The notes under the pieces: model-generated
Database searches by the model: none
What the model was told of the DNA's origin: nothing
What the model saw: the letters and a program-made list of their open reading frames with translations, nothing else
Shown here: positions 1 to 9,496 of the stretch, piece by piece
How the letters are laid out: the number at the start of each line of letters is the position of its first letter
Position numbering within the stretch: position 1 is the stretch's first letter
Made by a program: the position numbers and the translations under genes
Source of the DNA: Roseburia_C sp051879315
GTDB taxonomy: Bacteria > Bacillota > Clostridia > Lachnospirales > Lachnospiraceae
DNA: 64,000 nucleotides
Assembly: GCA_051879315.1 (NCBI GenBank)
Contig: JBJELW010000017.1
Location: 55,660-119,659, forward strand
Direction: 5' to 3'

Positions 1-344
1 AAAAACAAAATAATGAGAATTTTTGCCATCTCAGAAGGCTGGAAACGGATCCCGATCTGTAACCATCTGGTGGAACCATTATTTTCATAGCCCAAAGGTG
101 TGAAAATTAGCAACAGCAAAAATACAGCTATGCCGTATATAATCCAGCTGAATCGCAATATAAAGTTATAATTAATCAGTGATACGCCCACCATAACCGC
201 GGTACCAAGAATCAATCCCACAATTTGTTTGTTTTGCACGGATTCTTCTGCACTTCCGATTACGAAAATACCGAGAATCGTCAAAGCAATCACATAAAAC
301 ACAAGGCGGAAGTGGTAATCACGAAGTTTGTATTGTTTTAACAT
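1..344 (-). CDS. rodA: Rod-shape SEDS glycosyltransferase RodA/FtsW family, N-terminal part
   Basis: Only the first ~114 codons are in the window; the gene runs off the left edge. The start is the ATG at 344, giving MLKQYKLRDYHFRL. Three hydrophobic helices follow, then STRWLQIGIRFQPSEMAK, the conserved SEDS segment between membrane helices. SEDS proteins polymerise lipid II glycan strands at the membrane together with a class B PBP. The gene lies 29 bp downstream of minE, in the same unit as mreBCD, PBP2 and minCDE, so the rod-elongation member RodA is more likely than FtsW; the fragment alone does not separate them. Confidence in the SEDS family is high. Confidence 0.85.
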   Translation of the reverse strand, partial: MLKQYKLRDYHFRLVFYVIALTILGIFVIGSAEESVQNKQIVGLILGTAVMVGVSLINYNFILRFSWIIYGIAVFLLLLIFTPLGYENNGSTRWLQIGIRFQPSEMAKILIILF

Positions 345-373
345 ATTGATTACTTTCCTAACATCCGGACAGG

Positions 374-652
374 TTATTTCTTTTTCTCATATTTCAGATC
401 TTTGATGGGGATATTGGCAAATAAAGCTGGAACACAGCCGTTGGAACCGTCTGATTCTGTCTGGGTGATCTGAATATCCAGTCCCTCTGCATCAATCTCC
501 ATATATTTTGAAATAACCTGAATAATATCGTTTTTAATATTTTCCATGACATCCGGCGAACAGTCTGCCCGATCGGATATGAGTAACAGTTTTAATCTGT
601 CTTTTGCAACATCACCGGAATTTTTCTTCTTGAAGAAATCCATAAATCCCAT
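374..652 (-). CDS. minE: Cell division topological specificity factor MinE
   Basis: A 92-aa protein with a typical MinE layout: a membrane-targeting N-terminus (MGFMDFFKKK), the anti-MinCD segment containing DRLKLLLISDRADCSPDVME (about residues 19-38), and a C-terminal beta region. MinE stimulates MinD ATPase and drives MinCD away from mid-cell. The start at 652 has an AGGGGG ribosome site 8 nt upstream. It follows minD by 12 bp and completes a minC-minD-minE order. Many Firmicutes use DivIVA rather than MinE, so a full MinCDE set is a useful trait of this lineage. Confidence 0.95.
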   Translation of the reverse strand: MGFMDFFKKKNSGDVAKDRLKLLLISDRADCSPDVMENIKNDIIQVISKYMEIDAEGLDIQITQTESDGSNGCVPALFANIPIKDLKYEKKK

Positions 653-664
653 ATCATTATCCCC

Positions 665-1453
665 CTAGTTTTTTTTGAATAATCCTTTGAATTTTGACCA
701 TACACCTTTGCTTTCCAGATCCAGGAGAGGAACCTCTTCCCCGGTAATGCGCCGGCAAATATTCATGTATGCCTGTCCGGCCAGACTGTTGGAACCTACT
801 AATGGTTCGCCCTGATTGGTGGAGATTACAATCTGCTCATCGTCAGGAACAGCACCGATAAGATCAATGGCAAGGATTTCCTGTACATCCTGAATGGACA
901 TCATATCACCGCGCTTAACCATGTCCATACGAAGGCGGTTTACAATCAGTTCCGTCTTTTTGATTTCATTGGCTTCCAAAAGTCCGATGATTCGATCTGC
1001 GTCACGAATGGCAGATACTTCCGGTGTGGTTACCACCAAGGCACGATCTGCACCGGCAATGGCATTTTTAAATCCCTGTTCAATACCGGCCGGGCAATCC
1101 AGAAGTATGTAGTCAAATTCTTCCTTTAACTCTTCCACCAGTTTTTTCATCTGCTCCGGATTCACTGAGGTCTTGTCCCTTGTCTGGGCAGAAGGAAGCA
1201 AAAACAGATTGGGATATTTCTTATCCTTGATCAATGCCTGCTTGATTCGGCAATTCCCCTCCACAACATCCACCAGATTATATACAATCCGATTTTCAAG
1301 TCCCATTACAACATCCAAATTACGCAGTCCGATATCGGTATCAATCAGTACCACTTTCTTATCCAGCTGAGCCAGACCGGTTCCTACGTTTGCGGTTGTG
1401 GTGGTTTTTCCAACACCACCCTTTCCAGATGTAATAACAATCACTTCACTCAT
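665..1453 (-). CDS. minD: Septum site-determining ATPase MinD
   Basis: A ParA/MinD-family ATPase of about 262 aa. The deviant Walker A motif KGGVGKT is at residues 11-17, followed by VLIDTDIGLRNLDVVMGLEN and the Walker B-like LLDCPAGIE. The C-terminus (WSKFKGLFKKN) fits the amphipathic membrane-targeting helix of MinD. MinD recruits MinC to the membrane to block FtsZ assembly near the poles. The ATG at 1453 is chosen because AGGAGG lies 10 nt before it; the upstream ATG at 1462 is only 1 nt from that site. It sits between minC and minE in one unit. Confidence 0.96.
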   Translation of the reverse strand: MSEVIVITSGKGGVGKTTTTANVGTGLAQLDKKVVLIDTDIGLRNLDVVMGLENRIVYNLVDVVEGNCRIKQALIKDKKYPNLFLLPSAQTRDKTSVNPEQMKKLVEELKEEFDYILLDCPAGIEQGFKNAIAGADRALVVTTPEVSAIRDADRIIGLLEANEIKKTELIVNRLRMDMVKRGDMMSIQDVQEILAIDLIGAVPDDEQIVISTNQGEPLVGSNSLAGQAYMNICRRITGEEVPLLDLESKGVWSKFKGLFKKN

Positions 1454-1498
1454 GAGTTTCATTCCTCCTAAATATACTTAATTTTAATTAATTAGCTA

Positions 1499-2173
1499 TT
1501 ATGACAGAAAGCTTTCCCGGGTGAGAGGCTCTATCATAATCTGATTCTCACTTACGGTAGCTATCTGGGGTTCCATTGTCTTTCTGCGATTTTTCAATGC
1601 GTAAAATGCACCCCGGTCAGGACTCCTTCCGTACACACTTCCAATGCGAAGCTGTACCGGATCCATATCCAGTGCTGCAATAAAACTGCGTTCATCTCCG
1701 GCGGCGCCGGCATAAGCATTTCCCCGCAGGGAACCTAACACCACGATATTTCCACGGGCAATAATCTTTGCTCCGGGATTTACGTCTCCCAACACGATGA
1801 GACTGCTCTCACATTCCACGCACTGTCCACTTCGAAGCGTTCCCTTATAAAATTCACCGGTTCGCCCAAGACGGAGCTCGTCTGCCAGCTGAATCTGCCG
1901 TTCGCACATCGCTTCGTAGCCTGCATCATGATCTATGACACATACCACCTCAATGCTTGTACTCTCTGCGATGGTTTCGAGAATCTGCTTTTCTTCCTCT
2001 TCCTTTAAGGTCCTGCCTTCGAAGGAAATGGCTACCCTTGCATTGTGAAAAAATTTCCCGGAATCACTGAATTTCTTCAGTATTTCATATTTTAACTGCT
2101 CGAACGAAATATCCGGGTCCATGATCAACCGAATGCCATGGGCATTACTTTTTATAATTACTGGTTGTTCCAT
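1499..2173 (-). CDS. minC: Septum site-determining protein MinC
   Basis: A 224-aa protein with an N-terminal MinC domain (about residues 1-100) and the C-terminal beta-helix domain (about 105-205) with its characteristic glycine- and valine-rich turns, such as SLIVLGDVNPGAKIIARGN and VVLGSLRGNAYAG. MinC inhibits FtsZ polymerisation and binds MinD through the C-terminal domain. AGGAGG lies 5 nt before the ATG at 2173. It begins 12 bp after the PBP2 stop and precedes minD, so shape and division-site genes appear co-transcribed. Confidence 0.93.
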   Translation of the reverse strand: MEQPVIIKSNAHGIRLIMDPDISFEQLKYEILKKFSDSGKFFHNARVAISFEGRTLKEEEEKQILETIAESTSIEVVCVIDHDAGYEAMCERQIQLADELRLGRTGEFYKGTLRSGQCVECESSLIVLGDVNPGAKIIARGNIVVLGSLRGNAYAGAAGDERSFIAALDMDPVQLRIGSVYGRSPDRGAFYALKNRRKTMEPQIATVSENQIMIEPLTRESFLS

Positions 2174-2185
2174 AACTGCCTCCTG

Positions 2186-5035
2186 TTAATCGTTAAATGA
2201 ATTAGTGTCAGAACTGCCAGCATCTGCCTGATGGTCTAACAGGATTTCTTTATCCTCCAGATCAAAATAGTACTTGTATACAGAAGCTGCAAGTTCCGCA
2301 GTATTCGACGAAGAATATCCGTATGCAATACGGCATGCGATGGATATTTCCGGATCATCATAAGGTGCATAGCCCACATATAAGGCATGGTTTGGCCGGC
2401 TCTTCACCTGCTGTGCCGTACCGGTCTTTCCGGCAGACTCAATACCCAGGTCATCAAACTGTTCATGGGTTTCTACCACCATTTTCATACCGGAGTGAAT
2501 GGCATCCCAACTGCTCTGGCTGATAGTTGTAATCTGATTTTTTACGGTGGGGGAATAGCTTTCCAGCACATTGCCATCCGGATCTGTCACTTTAGATAAT
2601 AATGTATAATTATAAACCGTACCACTGTTGGCAACTGCCGTAACATAGCGGCTCAGCTGAATGGTGGTAAAGCTGTTATTACTCTGTCCAATGGCCGAGG
2701 TGATGGGATACTCCGTGGTCTGCTTGGGTGCGCTTTCCGATATTTCAATACCGGTCTTTTCATCCAGGCCAAACAGGGAAGAATATTTATTGATGGTGTT
2801 TACTCCCAGTTCTTCATTGTATACACCATTATCCATACTCATATCGTATCCAACCTTGTAGAAAAAGTAGTTGCAGGAATCACGCAAAGCCTCAGAAACG
2901 TTGATAAATCCATGGTTGGAAGGATAAATCCAGCATTTTGGTCCGTTTTCTACCTCCTCAAACTGTCCCTTATCTTCAATCTCCGTTGTGGGCGTAATCA
3001 CTCCCTCTGTCAAAGCAGCTGCCGCAGTTACCATCTTAAAGGTGGAGCCCGGTGCCGTCCGCTGCTGCGTGGCGTAATTATAAAAGGGAACGGATTGATC
3101 GTTGTACAATTGATTATAATATTCTACATCCATGTTGTTGGCCAGCCGGTTCGTGTCGTATCCGGGATAGGTGACGCAGGCCAGCAATTCACCGGTATTG
3201 ACATCAGCGATTACACAGGAGCCGGAACAGGGATCCAATGCCAGCTGTGCAGGTGTAATTTCCAAATTCTTGATTTTTTCCTTGATAAAGCTGTATGCGC
3301 TGATATTCCCGGAAGACAGATTACTGATGGCATCGTCATCATAGCTCAAAACCTTCTGATCGAACAGAGCTAAGCAAAGCTGTGTACCGGTAATCTGATT
3401 ATTTTGTATCATATATTGGTAAATTTTTTTGGAGAATCCATTATCATCGGTAATCTCCTGCAGAATATAATCACACAGTACTTCGTATATCTCATCCGAA
3501 TCGGAATATTTGTCTGACATAGTAAAAGCCGTGATGTCGATCCAATTCTGGCTTATGGCATATTTTAAGTATTCCTTGGCGCTGATTTTGTCGTTTTTAA
3601 AGTCCTGATATACAGAATCTGACGTGTCAATGGAATCACTGAGTAAAATTCCTTTATCTTCCAGCATGGAAACCATGTAACTCATATAGGTATACTGTTC
3701 ACGCTCCAAATCTTCCATAGCTGTGGGTGATGAGGCAGACAACTCCTGCTCCACCCAGCTTAGAACACTGGACTGCTTGTTCAAAAACGCACGATAGATT
3801 TCCTGCTCCGTGGAAGAGGCGTCCTCCTGTGCAAAATCATCCAGACTCAGTACATTGTTGTCGATGAGTGCAAAATACACATCATCGATGGGAATCACAA
3901 TGTCAGAGGAACTGGAGTAACTGGAATCAGTAGATTTGGTATTCACAATTTTTGAATAAAGGATTCCCGCAATTTTTTGTTCCAGCAGATCGTATATTGC
4001 CTTTTGCAGATCCATATCAATGGAGAGGTATACGTTGTTTCCAGCAGAAGGCTCCACCCGGTCTGTGGTCAGAATCACACGTCCCAGGCTGTCCACATAA
4101 ACCGTCTCACTTCCCTTGGTTCCCCGGAGGGTGCTGTCCATATATTGTTCAATTCCGGATTTTCCGATGACATCATTCAATGTATAGGAATCGTCTTCTT
4201 CCTTCAGCACATCGTACTCATCCTGGGAAATTTTTCCTGTATAGCCGATAAAATGCGAAAAATATTCCGCATCCACATACTTGCGGATGGTATCTTCCGC
4301 AATATTCGCCCCCTGGAGATGACCTTTGTTCTCCGTAATGTAAGCCACAGTGGCATCGCTGACATTCTGGGCGATGGTGGTGACGATATACTTCTGGTAG
4401 CTGTTTAAGGAAATGGCATACCGCAGAACTACAATGCGGTACAGATCCTCTCTGGAATAGTCATCCTCTGACAAATCATATCCCTTTTCCTTGCTGCTTC
4501 GGCACAGATATTCCATCACCTGGGCTGCTGTGGCTTCGGCCTCATTGTAGCCGAGGCTTTTGTTGTACTTCAGGTCATCCGTAGAGGTATGATCGTATAC
4601 ATCTGCCAGGAAACGTTTTTTCGCAGAACCGCTGACATTAAAGGAGTAACTGCCATCCTTTTCTAATGTGATTTGAAAATCATTGACGATTTCATCGCCA
4701 TTTTTGTCCAGTGTTTGAATGATCTCATAAAGTTCAGCGTTCATGGAATCATTCCTGTCTTTTGTAGTATCATAGACACCGTTATCCTCAATTACCACGG
4801 AATAAGCCAATTCATTGTAAGCCAAAAGCTTACCGTTTCTGTCATAGATATTTCCCCGGGTGCTGTTTAAGGTACGGGTTTTCTGAATTTTCATGCTGTA
4901 ATTATTCAGATACTCTTCCCCTTTTATAATTTGAAGATAAAACAGACGTCCGATCAGAGTGCTGGATAAAAGGACCATCACAATGGAAAAAACAAATATT
5001 CTTGATTTAAATATTTTTTGAAGAAACTCTTTCAT
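2186..5035 (-). CDS. mrdA: Penicillin-binding protein 2 (class B transpeptidase) with large insertion
   Basis: A class B PBP with one N-terminal membrane helix, a dimerisation domain, and transpeptidase motifs STFK (about residue 675, counted from the in-frame TTG at 5071), SCN (about 731) and KTG (about 879). It cross-links peptidoglycan for cell elongation, presumably with RodA. At about 950 aa it is far longer than the ~630 aa of E. coli PBP2. The extra length is mainly a Ser/Asp-rich, helix-rich stretch of some 240 residues inserted after SIDMDLQKAIYDLLEQ and before CSGSCVIADVNTGELLA; long PBP2s are known in Clostridia. The start is uncertain: ATG 5035 lies 4 nt after the mreD stop, while TTG 5047 has a GGAG 11 nt upstream. 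Confidence 0.93.
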   Translation of the reverse strand: MKEFLQKIFKSRIFVFSIVMVLLSSTLIGRLFYLQIIKGEEYLNNYSMKIQKTRTLNSTRGNIYDRNGKLLAYNELAYSVVIEDNGVYDTTKDRNDSMNAELYEIIQTLDKNGDEIVNDFQITLEKDGSYSFNVSGSAKKRFLADVYDHTSTDDLKYNKSLGYNEAEATAAQVMEYLCRSSKEKGYDLSEDDYSREDLYRIVVLRYAISLNSYQKYIVTTIAQNVSDATVAYITENKGHLQGANIAEDTIRKYVDAEYFSHFIGYTGKISQDEYDVLKEEDDSYTLNDVIGKSGIEQYMDSTLRGTKGSETVYVDSLGRVILTTDRVEPSAGNNVYLSIDMDLQKAIYDLLEQKIAGILYSKIVNTKSTDSSYSSSSDIVIPIDDVYFALIDNNVLSLDDFAQEDASSTEQEIYRAFLNKQSSVLSWVEQELSASSPTAMEDLEREQYTYMSYMVSMLEDKGILLSDSIDTSDSVYQDFKNDKISAKEYLKYAISQNWIDITAFTMSDKYSDSDEIYEVLCDYILQEITDDNGFSKKIYQYMIQNNQITGTQLCLALFDQKVLSYDDDAISNLSSGNISAYSFIKEKIKNLEITPAQLALDPCSGSCVIADVNTGELLACVTYPGYDTNRLANNMDVEYYNQLYNDQSVPFYNYATQQRTAPGSTFKMVTAAAALTEGVITPTTEIEDKGQFEEVENGPKCWIYPSNHGFINVSEALRDSCNYFFYKVGYDMSMDNGVYNEELGVNTINKYSSLFGLDEKTGIEISESAPKQTTEYPITSAIGQSNNSFTTIQLSRYVTAVANSGTVYNYTLLSKVTDPDGNVLESYSPTVKNQITTISQSSWDAIHSGMKMVVETHEQFDDLGIESAGKTGTAQQVKSRPNHALYVGYAPYDDPEISIACRIAYGYSSSNTAELAASVYKYYFDLEDKEILLDHQADAGSSDTNSFND

Positions 5036-5039
5036 GTTG

Positions 5040-5558
5040 CTAAACAAACTTGCTTGCACTCCTTTTTTCAATGCGCTCTAAGTGTTGATTAATCCTTAAA
5101 ATCACGAAGTAGACCAGGATGGAAATCAGAAGCGTATAGACTACCTCGGGAATCATGATACGGATCAAATAATACCCGAACGAAAATCTGCTTCGGAATA
5201 AAAAGCGGAAAAAATATATTGCCAGATTATAGGCCAGATCACTGCATGAGATCAAAACCATGGGAAGTGCAATGTCGTCCGGGAAAAAATGCTTCTTGAA
5301 AAATCCGTTGGCCCAACCGATGTACATGTGCAAAAGTGCATAAAATCCAATAAAGTCAGAAAAGAAAATGTCCACCAGAAGACCACAGAAAAATCCAATG
5401 ATCATACCCTCTTTCGGACCTCTCATAAATCCGAAGGATGCAATCACGATAATCAGCAAATTCGGCGAAACAGAGGCGAAGGATAAGGTCTGAAAAACAG
5501 TTGTCTGCATCAGAAAACACACGATGATGATGATTGTTACAAGTATTTTACGGCGCAT
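5040..5558 (-). CDS. mreD: Rod shape-determining membrane protein MreD
   Basis: A 172-aa hydrophobic protein with about five predicted membrane helices, beginning MRRKILVTIIIIVCFLMQTT and containing GFMRGPKEGMIIGFFCGLLV, a typical MreD segment. MreD is a membrane component of the elongasome. The ATG at 5558 directly follows the mreC stop (5560-5562), with GGGGG six nt upstream inside the end of mreC; a longer upstream frame exists but lacks such a site. Located between mreC and PBP2, as in many rod-shaped Firmicutes. Confidence 0.9.
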   Translation of the reverse strand: MRRKILVTIIIIVCFLMQTTVFQTLSFASVSPNLLIIVIASFGFMRGPKEGMIIGFFCGLLVDIFFSDFIGFYALLHMYIGWANGFFKKHFFPDDIALPMVLISCSDLAYNLAIYFFRFLFRSRFSFGYYLIRIMIPEVVYTLLISILVYFVILRINQHLERIEKRSASKFV

Positions 5559-5559
5559 G

Positions 5560-6414
5560 TTATTCCCCCGTTTCTTTCTTTTCCAAAATAACAAGTACCT
5601 GTTGTAAATGTTCAAAATCCACCGCCGGCGTCAGGGTGCCGGAACGGGTCAAGTTATTGGAATCATCTGAGATGGTACTGATATATCCGATCAGAATCCC
5701 TTCCAAGTATTTACTGCTGACGTTGCTGGTGACAATCTGGTCTCCAATCTGTACTTCGTTGTCGCTGTCATTCAGATTGGAAAATTCGATTACCTGATCG
5801 TTGCTCATGGTGGTGAGATTTCCGCTGACCACACAGTTGTCTGAGGTGCTTAATACCATAGCATATACCTGTGATGTGTCGTCAATAATGGAACGTACCT
5901 TTGCATAATGCGGCCCCACGTCATATACGATACCCACCAGGCCACCGCTGGCAATCACATTCATATCCACTTCAATTCCATCTTTGGAACCCTTATCTAT
6001 GATGAAGGTCTGGAACCAGTTTCCGGAATCCTTACCGATGACATTTGCGGCTGTTTTATCGTAATCGCTGTATTGCTTATCCAGTTCCAGCAGTTCACGC
6101 AGACTTTCCAGTTCATACTGTTCCAGCTTCGTTGCATTCAGCTCCTGGGTTAACTCATCCACCTGAGTTTTCAACTCTTCGTTTTCTGCCATCACTTCAT
6201 CCAGTTTTTTGAAATTATCAGCCGTGTCGGAGATCCACGTTCCCATGGCATTAATTCCCCGTTGCATAGGTCCGAAAATTGCACCGGCCACCGTATTTAA
6301 AGGGCCACCGGAAAGATTCAGCGAAAAACTGATATACATACCTGCAATACAGACCACGGTCAGTGCCAGCAGAATATATTTGGTTGGAATTTTGAATCTG
6401 GATCTACGTCTCAT
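5560..6414 (-). CDS. mreC: Rod shape-determining protein MreC
   Basis: A 284-aa bitopic protein: basic N-terminus MRRRSRFKIPTKY, one membrane helix (about residues 12-32), a coiled coil (about 65-105, LDEVMAENEELKTQVDELTQ), then the extracytoplasmic beta-barrel core including VIGKDSGNWFQTFIIDKGSK and GLVGIVYDVGPHYAKVRSII. MreC bridges MreB and the PBPs. GAGGC lies 5 nt before the ATG. It follows mreB by 9 bp and is nearly contiguous with mreD. Confidence 0.95.
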   Translation of the reverse strand: MRRRSRFKIPTKYILLALTVVCIAGMYISFSLNLSGGPLNTVAGAIFGPMQRGINAMGTWISDTADNFKKLDEVMAENEELKTQVDELTQELNATKLEQYELESLRELLELDKQYSDYDKTAANVIGKDSGNWFQTFIIDKGSKDGIEVDMNVIASGGLVGIVYDVGPHYAKVRSIIDDTSQVYAMVLSTSDNCVVSGNLTTMSNDQVIEFSNLNDSDNEVQIGDQIVTSNVSSKYLEGILIGYISTISDDSNNLTRSGTLTPAVDFEHLQQVLVILEKKETGE

Positions 6415-6423
6415 GTTATGCCT

Positions 6424-7440
6424 CTATTTATATATTCTTGTTTTCATACTGTATCCTAAGTGATTGTATTTTTCGTCAGAAACAATTTTGTTCAATCCTC
6501 TGACCGCACTCTCCTCCGGTGTGTCACAGGTATTTACCTTTATGTTGGTGATCTGGGTAAACAACGTGTCCAGATCATGGATCTGTGAAGCACCTCCGGT
6601 GATGTAAATACCGGAATGGATAATGTCTTTTGCCAACTCCGGAGGGGTTTTCTCCAGAATCATTTTTATGGATGTACAGATGGAATTCAGGTTTTCCTTG
6701 ATGGCTGCATAGATGTCATCCGCAGTCAACTCCATCTCAATGGGAAGGCCACTGACCACATCCCGGCCAACGACCACCATACTCCGCTCCAGTCCCGGAA
6801 CACCGGAACCCAGTTCCTCTTTTAAAGCTTTTGCAGTCTTCTTTCCAATCACCAGTTCATGAGTCCTTTTTACATAACTGATAATGGATTCATCAATGCG
6901 GTTTCCTCCGAAATGAAGCAAATCACTCAACACCAGACCACTCAGGGAAATCACGGATATCTCTGTGGTGTCTGCCCCGATATCTACGATCATACGTCCC
7001 GTGGGCTCGTTTACATCCAGCCCCAGTCCAACGGCATCTGCAAGCGGTTTTTCACACAGCAATACAGATTTCGGACGCATTTTACTCTTATAAAAAATGT
7101 CAAAAAAAGCTTTTTTCTCCACTTCGGTTATATCTGTGGGAACTGCCACGATGAATTCTGCACCATGAGCTTTTCCCTTTGTATATTTTTCCAGAATCTC
7201 AAACATCATAGTCTGCATATTGTTAAAATCAGCAATTACACCATTGACAATCGGAAAAGATACGTTGATGCGGTCCGGTGCCTTCTCATACATAGCATAA
7301 GCGGAATCCCCGTATGCATACATTTGATTTTTGTTTACAATGGCTATGGTATTCTTTTCGTTGATAATTTTGCCTGTGGCTTTGCAAAATACTTTAATAT
7401 TTGAGGTTCCTAAGTCTATTCCGTAAATGTTGTTTGACAT
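6424..7440 (-). CDS. mreB: Actin-like rod shape protein MreB
   Basis: A 338-aa actin/Hsp70-fold ATPase. Visible signatures are the phosphate-1 loop YGIDLGTSNIKVF near the N-terminus, IVDIGADTTEISVISLSG (phosphate 2, about residue 152) and GIYITGGASQIHDLD (adenosine motif, about residue 275). MreB filaments position cell-wall synthesis along the cylinder. AAGGGAG lies 5 nt upstream of the ATG. It is the first mre gene and follows radC by about 21 bp, the same radC-mreBCD order as in Bacillus. It could be an Mbl-type paralogue; the mreCD context favours MreB. Confidence 0.93.
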   Translation of the reverse strand: MSNNIYGIDLGTSNIKVFCKATGKIINEKNTIAIVNKNQMYAYGDSAYAMYEKAPDRINVSFPIVNGVIADFNNMQTMMFEILEKYTKGKAHGAEFIVAVPTDITEVEKKAFFDIFYKSKMRPKSVLLCEKPLADAVGLGLDVNEPTGRMIVDIGADTTEISVISLSGLVLSDLLHFGGNRIDESIISYVKRTHELVIGKKTAKALKEELGSGVPGLERSMVVVGRDVVSGLPIEMELTADDIYAAIKENLNSICTSIKMILEKTPPELAKDIIHSGIYITGGASQIHDLDTLFTQITNIKVNTCDTPEESAVRGLNKIVSDEKYNHLGYSMKTRIYK

Positions 7441-7461
7441 TTTTTCTCCCTTCGGAATGTT

Positions 7462-8145
7462 TTATATCATTCCCTGTTCTTTAAAACTGTAATATCTTTT
7501 GTCTCCAATAATGATGTGATCCGCTAAGGTGATGCCGATGAGATCTCCGCCTTCCTTGATCTGCCGGGTGACCTGTATGTCCTGTCTGCTGGGCGTGGGG
7601 GTTCCGCTGGGATGATTGTGCACCAGGATAATATGCAATGCATGGTGTATCAACGCCTGGGAAAAAATATCCCGGGGAGAGATCAGGGATGCATTGGCAG
7701 TGCCTATAGTAAGTACACTTTCCTGAATCAATCTGCATTTGCCGTCAAACATGCACAGCACCAGGCGTTCATGAAGTTCATGACGCAGGGATTCCATATA
7801 ATAAGCTGCTACGCTGCGGGCATCGGACAAGGTAATGGCTTCCCGGCGTTTCGTTCCGGCAATGCGCTTAGACAGCTCCGCGATGCACTTCAGCTGGATC
7901 GCCTTCACCCGCCCAATCCCCGGAAGCTGCATCAGCTGTTCCGGAGTCAGCACATAGAGAGCCAGCAAATTGCCATCGCCGCTGTTTAAAATCTGTTCTG
8001 CCAGCTGTACCGCATTCTGACCGGAAGATCCGGTCCGCAGGATCACCGCCAGTAGTTCCGCGTCCGACAGACACTCCGGTCCATGGGTCATACATTTTTC
8101 GTAAGGACGCTCAGAGACCGGTAATTCATTGGTTTTTATTGTCAT
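7462..8145 (-). CDS. radC: RadC family JAB1/MPN-domain protein
   Basis: About 227 aa. An N-terminal helix-hairpin-helix region (LYVLTPEQLMQLPGIGRVKA) precedes a C-terminal JAB/MPN domain with the metal motif HNHPSGTPTPSRQD near residue 178. Despite the name, a role in repair is not established for the family. The start is ambiguous: ATG 8145 has AGAAGG 3 nt away, and a GTG at 8160 would add five residues. It sits upstream of mreB as in Bacillus. Confidence 0.9.
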   Translation of the reverse strand: MTIKTNELPVSERPYEKCMTHGPECLSDAELLAVILRTGSSGQNAVQLAEQILNSGDGNLLALYVLTPEQLMQLPGIGRVKAIQLKCIAELSKRIAGTKRREAITLSDARSVAAYYMESLRHELHERLVLCMFDGKCRLIQESVLTIGTANASLISPRDIFSQALIHHALHIILVHNHPSGTPTPSRQDIQVTRQIKEGGDLIGITLADHIIIGDKRYYSFKEQGMI

Positions 8146-8194
8146 AATCCTTCTTTCCACTCTCTCATGGGATCCAAAGCATTATTTTATAATT

Positions 8195-9496
8195 CTAACA
8201 CATCATATCTTTATTAACAAGATTCTGTTCATAAAGTTTTTGTAATGACATGAGAATACCCAGCTTGGCGTGATACCAGGTCAGGCCACCCTGAAAATAC
8301 ACGGCATAGGGAGGCTTCAGTGGACCATCTGCACTGAGCTCTATGGAAGAACCCTGCACGAAAGCTCCGGCAGCCATGATCACATCGCTGTCATATCCCG
8401 GCATAGCCCAGGGTTCCGGTGTCACATAACTGTCCACCGGAGCAGCAGCCTGAATTCCCTTGCAGAATGCAATCAGTCCTTCCGGTGAATTTAATGTTAC
8501 GGCCTGAATAATATCATGGCGGCTCTCCGTTCCGTTGGGAATTACCGGAAATCCAAGTTTTTCATAAATATTGGCTGCAAAGATGGCACCCTTCAGCGCA
8601 CCGGCTGTCACCACCGGAGCCTGAAAAAGCCCCTGATAGAAAGAGGCAATTACATTCAGGGATGCGCCAACCTCTTTTCCCAGTCCGGGAGAAGTCAGTC
8701 GATAGGCGGCATTCTCCACACATTCTTTTTTACCTACTATATATCCGCCGATGGGCGCCAGTCCGCCACCGGGATTTTTGATCAGGGAACCTACAATCAT
8801 ATCAGCTCCCACTTCCAGAGGCTCTTTTTCCTCCACGAATTCCCCGTAACAGTTGTCCACCATGCACAAAACATCCGGTTTGATGGATTTGATAAAGGAA
8901 ATCAGCTCACCGATTTTGTCCACAGATAAAGAAGGGCGGGTCTGGTATCCCTTAGAGCGCTGAATCGTCACAAGCCTGGTCTTTTCCTGGATGGCCTTGC
9001 GGATGTTTTCATAGTCAAAGGAACCGTCTGCAAGAAGATCCACCTGGCGGTAGGTAATGCCATACTCGGCCAAAGACCCCTTGGAGGGGCGGATTCCGAT
9101 GACCTCCTCCAGGGTATCATAAGGTTTGCCCACCGGAGATAACAGTTCATCACCGGGGCGAAGATTGGACATGAGTGCAAGTGCCAGTGCGTGTGTACCA
9201 CAGGTAATCTGAGGGCGCACCAAGGCATCTTCCCCGCCAAAGCAGCTTGCATACACCTTTTCTAAGGTGTCACGGCCCAGATCATTGTAACCGTAACCGT
9301 TGGACATGGCAAAACACTCTGCGGAAACATGGTTTTGCTGCATGGCAGCGATTACCTTCATTTGATTGAATTCTGCTGTCGCGTCGATTTCTAAAAAACG
9401 TTGTGCCAGTTTTTCTTCAATCTGTGCACCGAACCGGTACACCTCAGGTGAAATACCCATTGATTCGTATTGGTTTTCTATGATTTTTTTATTCAT
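8195..9496 (-). CDS. PLP-dependent methionine gamma-lyase-like / aluminium-resistance family protein
   Basis: A 433-aa fold-type I PLP enzyme of the family often called aluminium resistance protein (COG4100; Bacillus YnbB). Family features include QITCGTHALALALMSNLRPG near residue 98, DVLCMVDNCYGEFVE (aspartate that would contact PLP) and SLIKNPGGGLAPIGGYIVG with the expected Schiff-base lysine near residue 240. The substrate is unproven; sulphur amino acid lyase activity is an inference from homology. It overlaps the miaA end by 8 bp and has AAGGAG 7 nt before its ATG. YnbB is also near miaA in Bacillus. Confidence 0.85.
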   Translation of the reverse strand: MNKKIIENQYESMGISPEVYRFGAQIEEKLAQRFLEIDATAEFNQMKVIAAMQQNHVSAECFAMSNGYGYNDLGRDTLEKVYASCFGGEDALVRPQITCGTHALALALMSNLRPGDELLSPVGKPYDTLEEVIGIRPSKGSLAEYGITYRQVDLLADGSFDYENIRKAIQEKTRLVTIQRSKGYQTRPSLSVDKIGELISFIKSIKPDVLCMVDNCYGEFVEEKEPLEVGADMIVGSLIKNPGGGLAPIGGYIVGKKECVENAAYRLTSPGLGKEVGASLNVIASFYQGLFQAPVVTAGALKGAIFAANIYEKLGFPVIPNGTESRHDIIQAVTLNSPEGLIAFCKGIQAAAPVDSYVTPEPWAMPGYDSDVIMAAGAFVQGSSIELSADGPLKPPYAVYFQGGLTWYHAKLGILMSLQKLYEQNLVNKDMMC

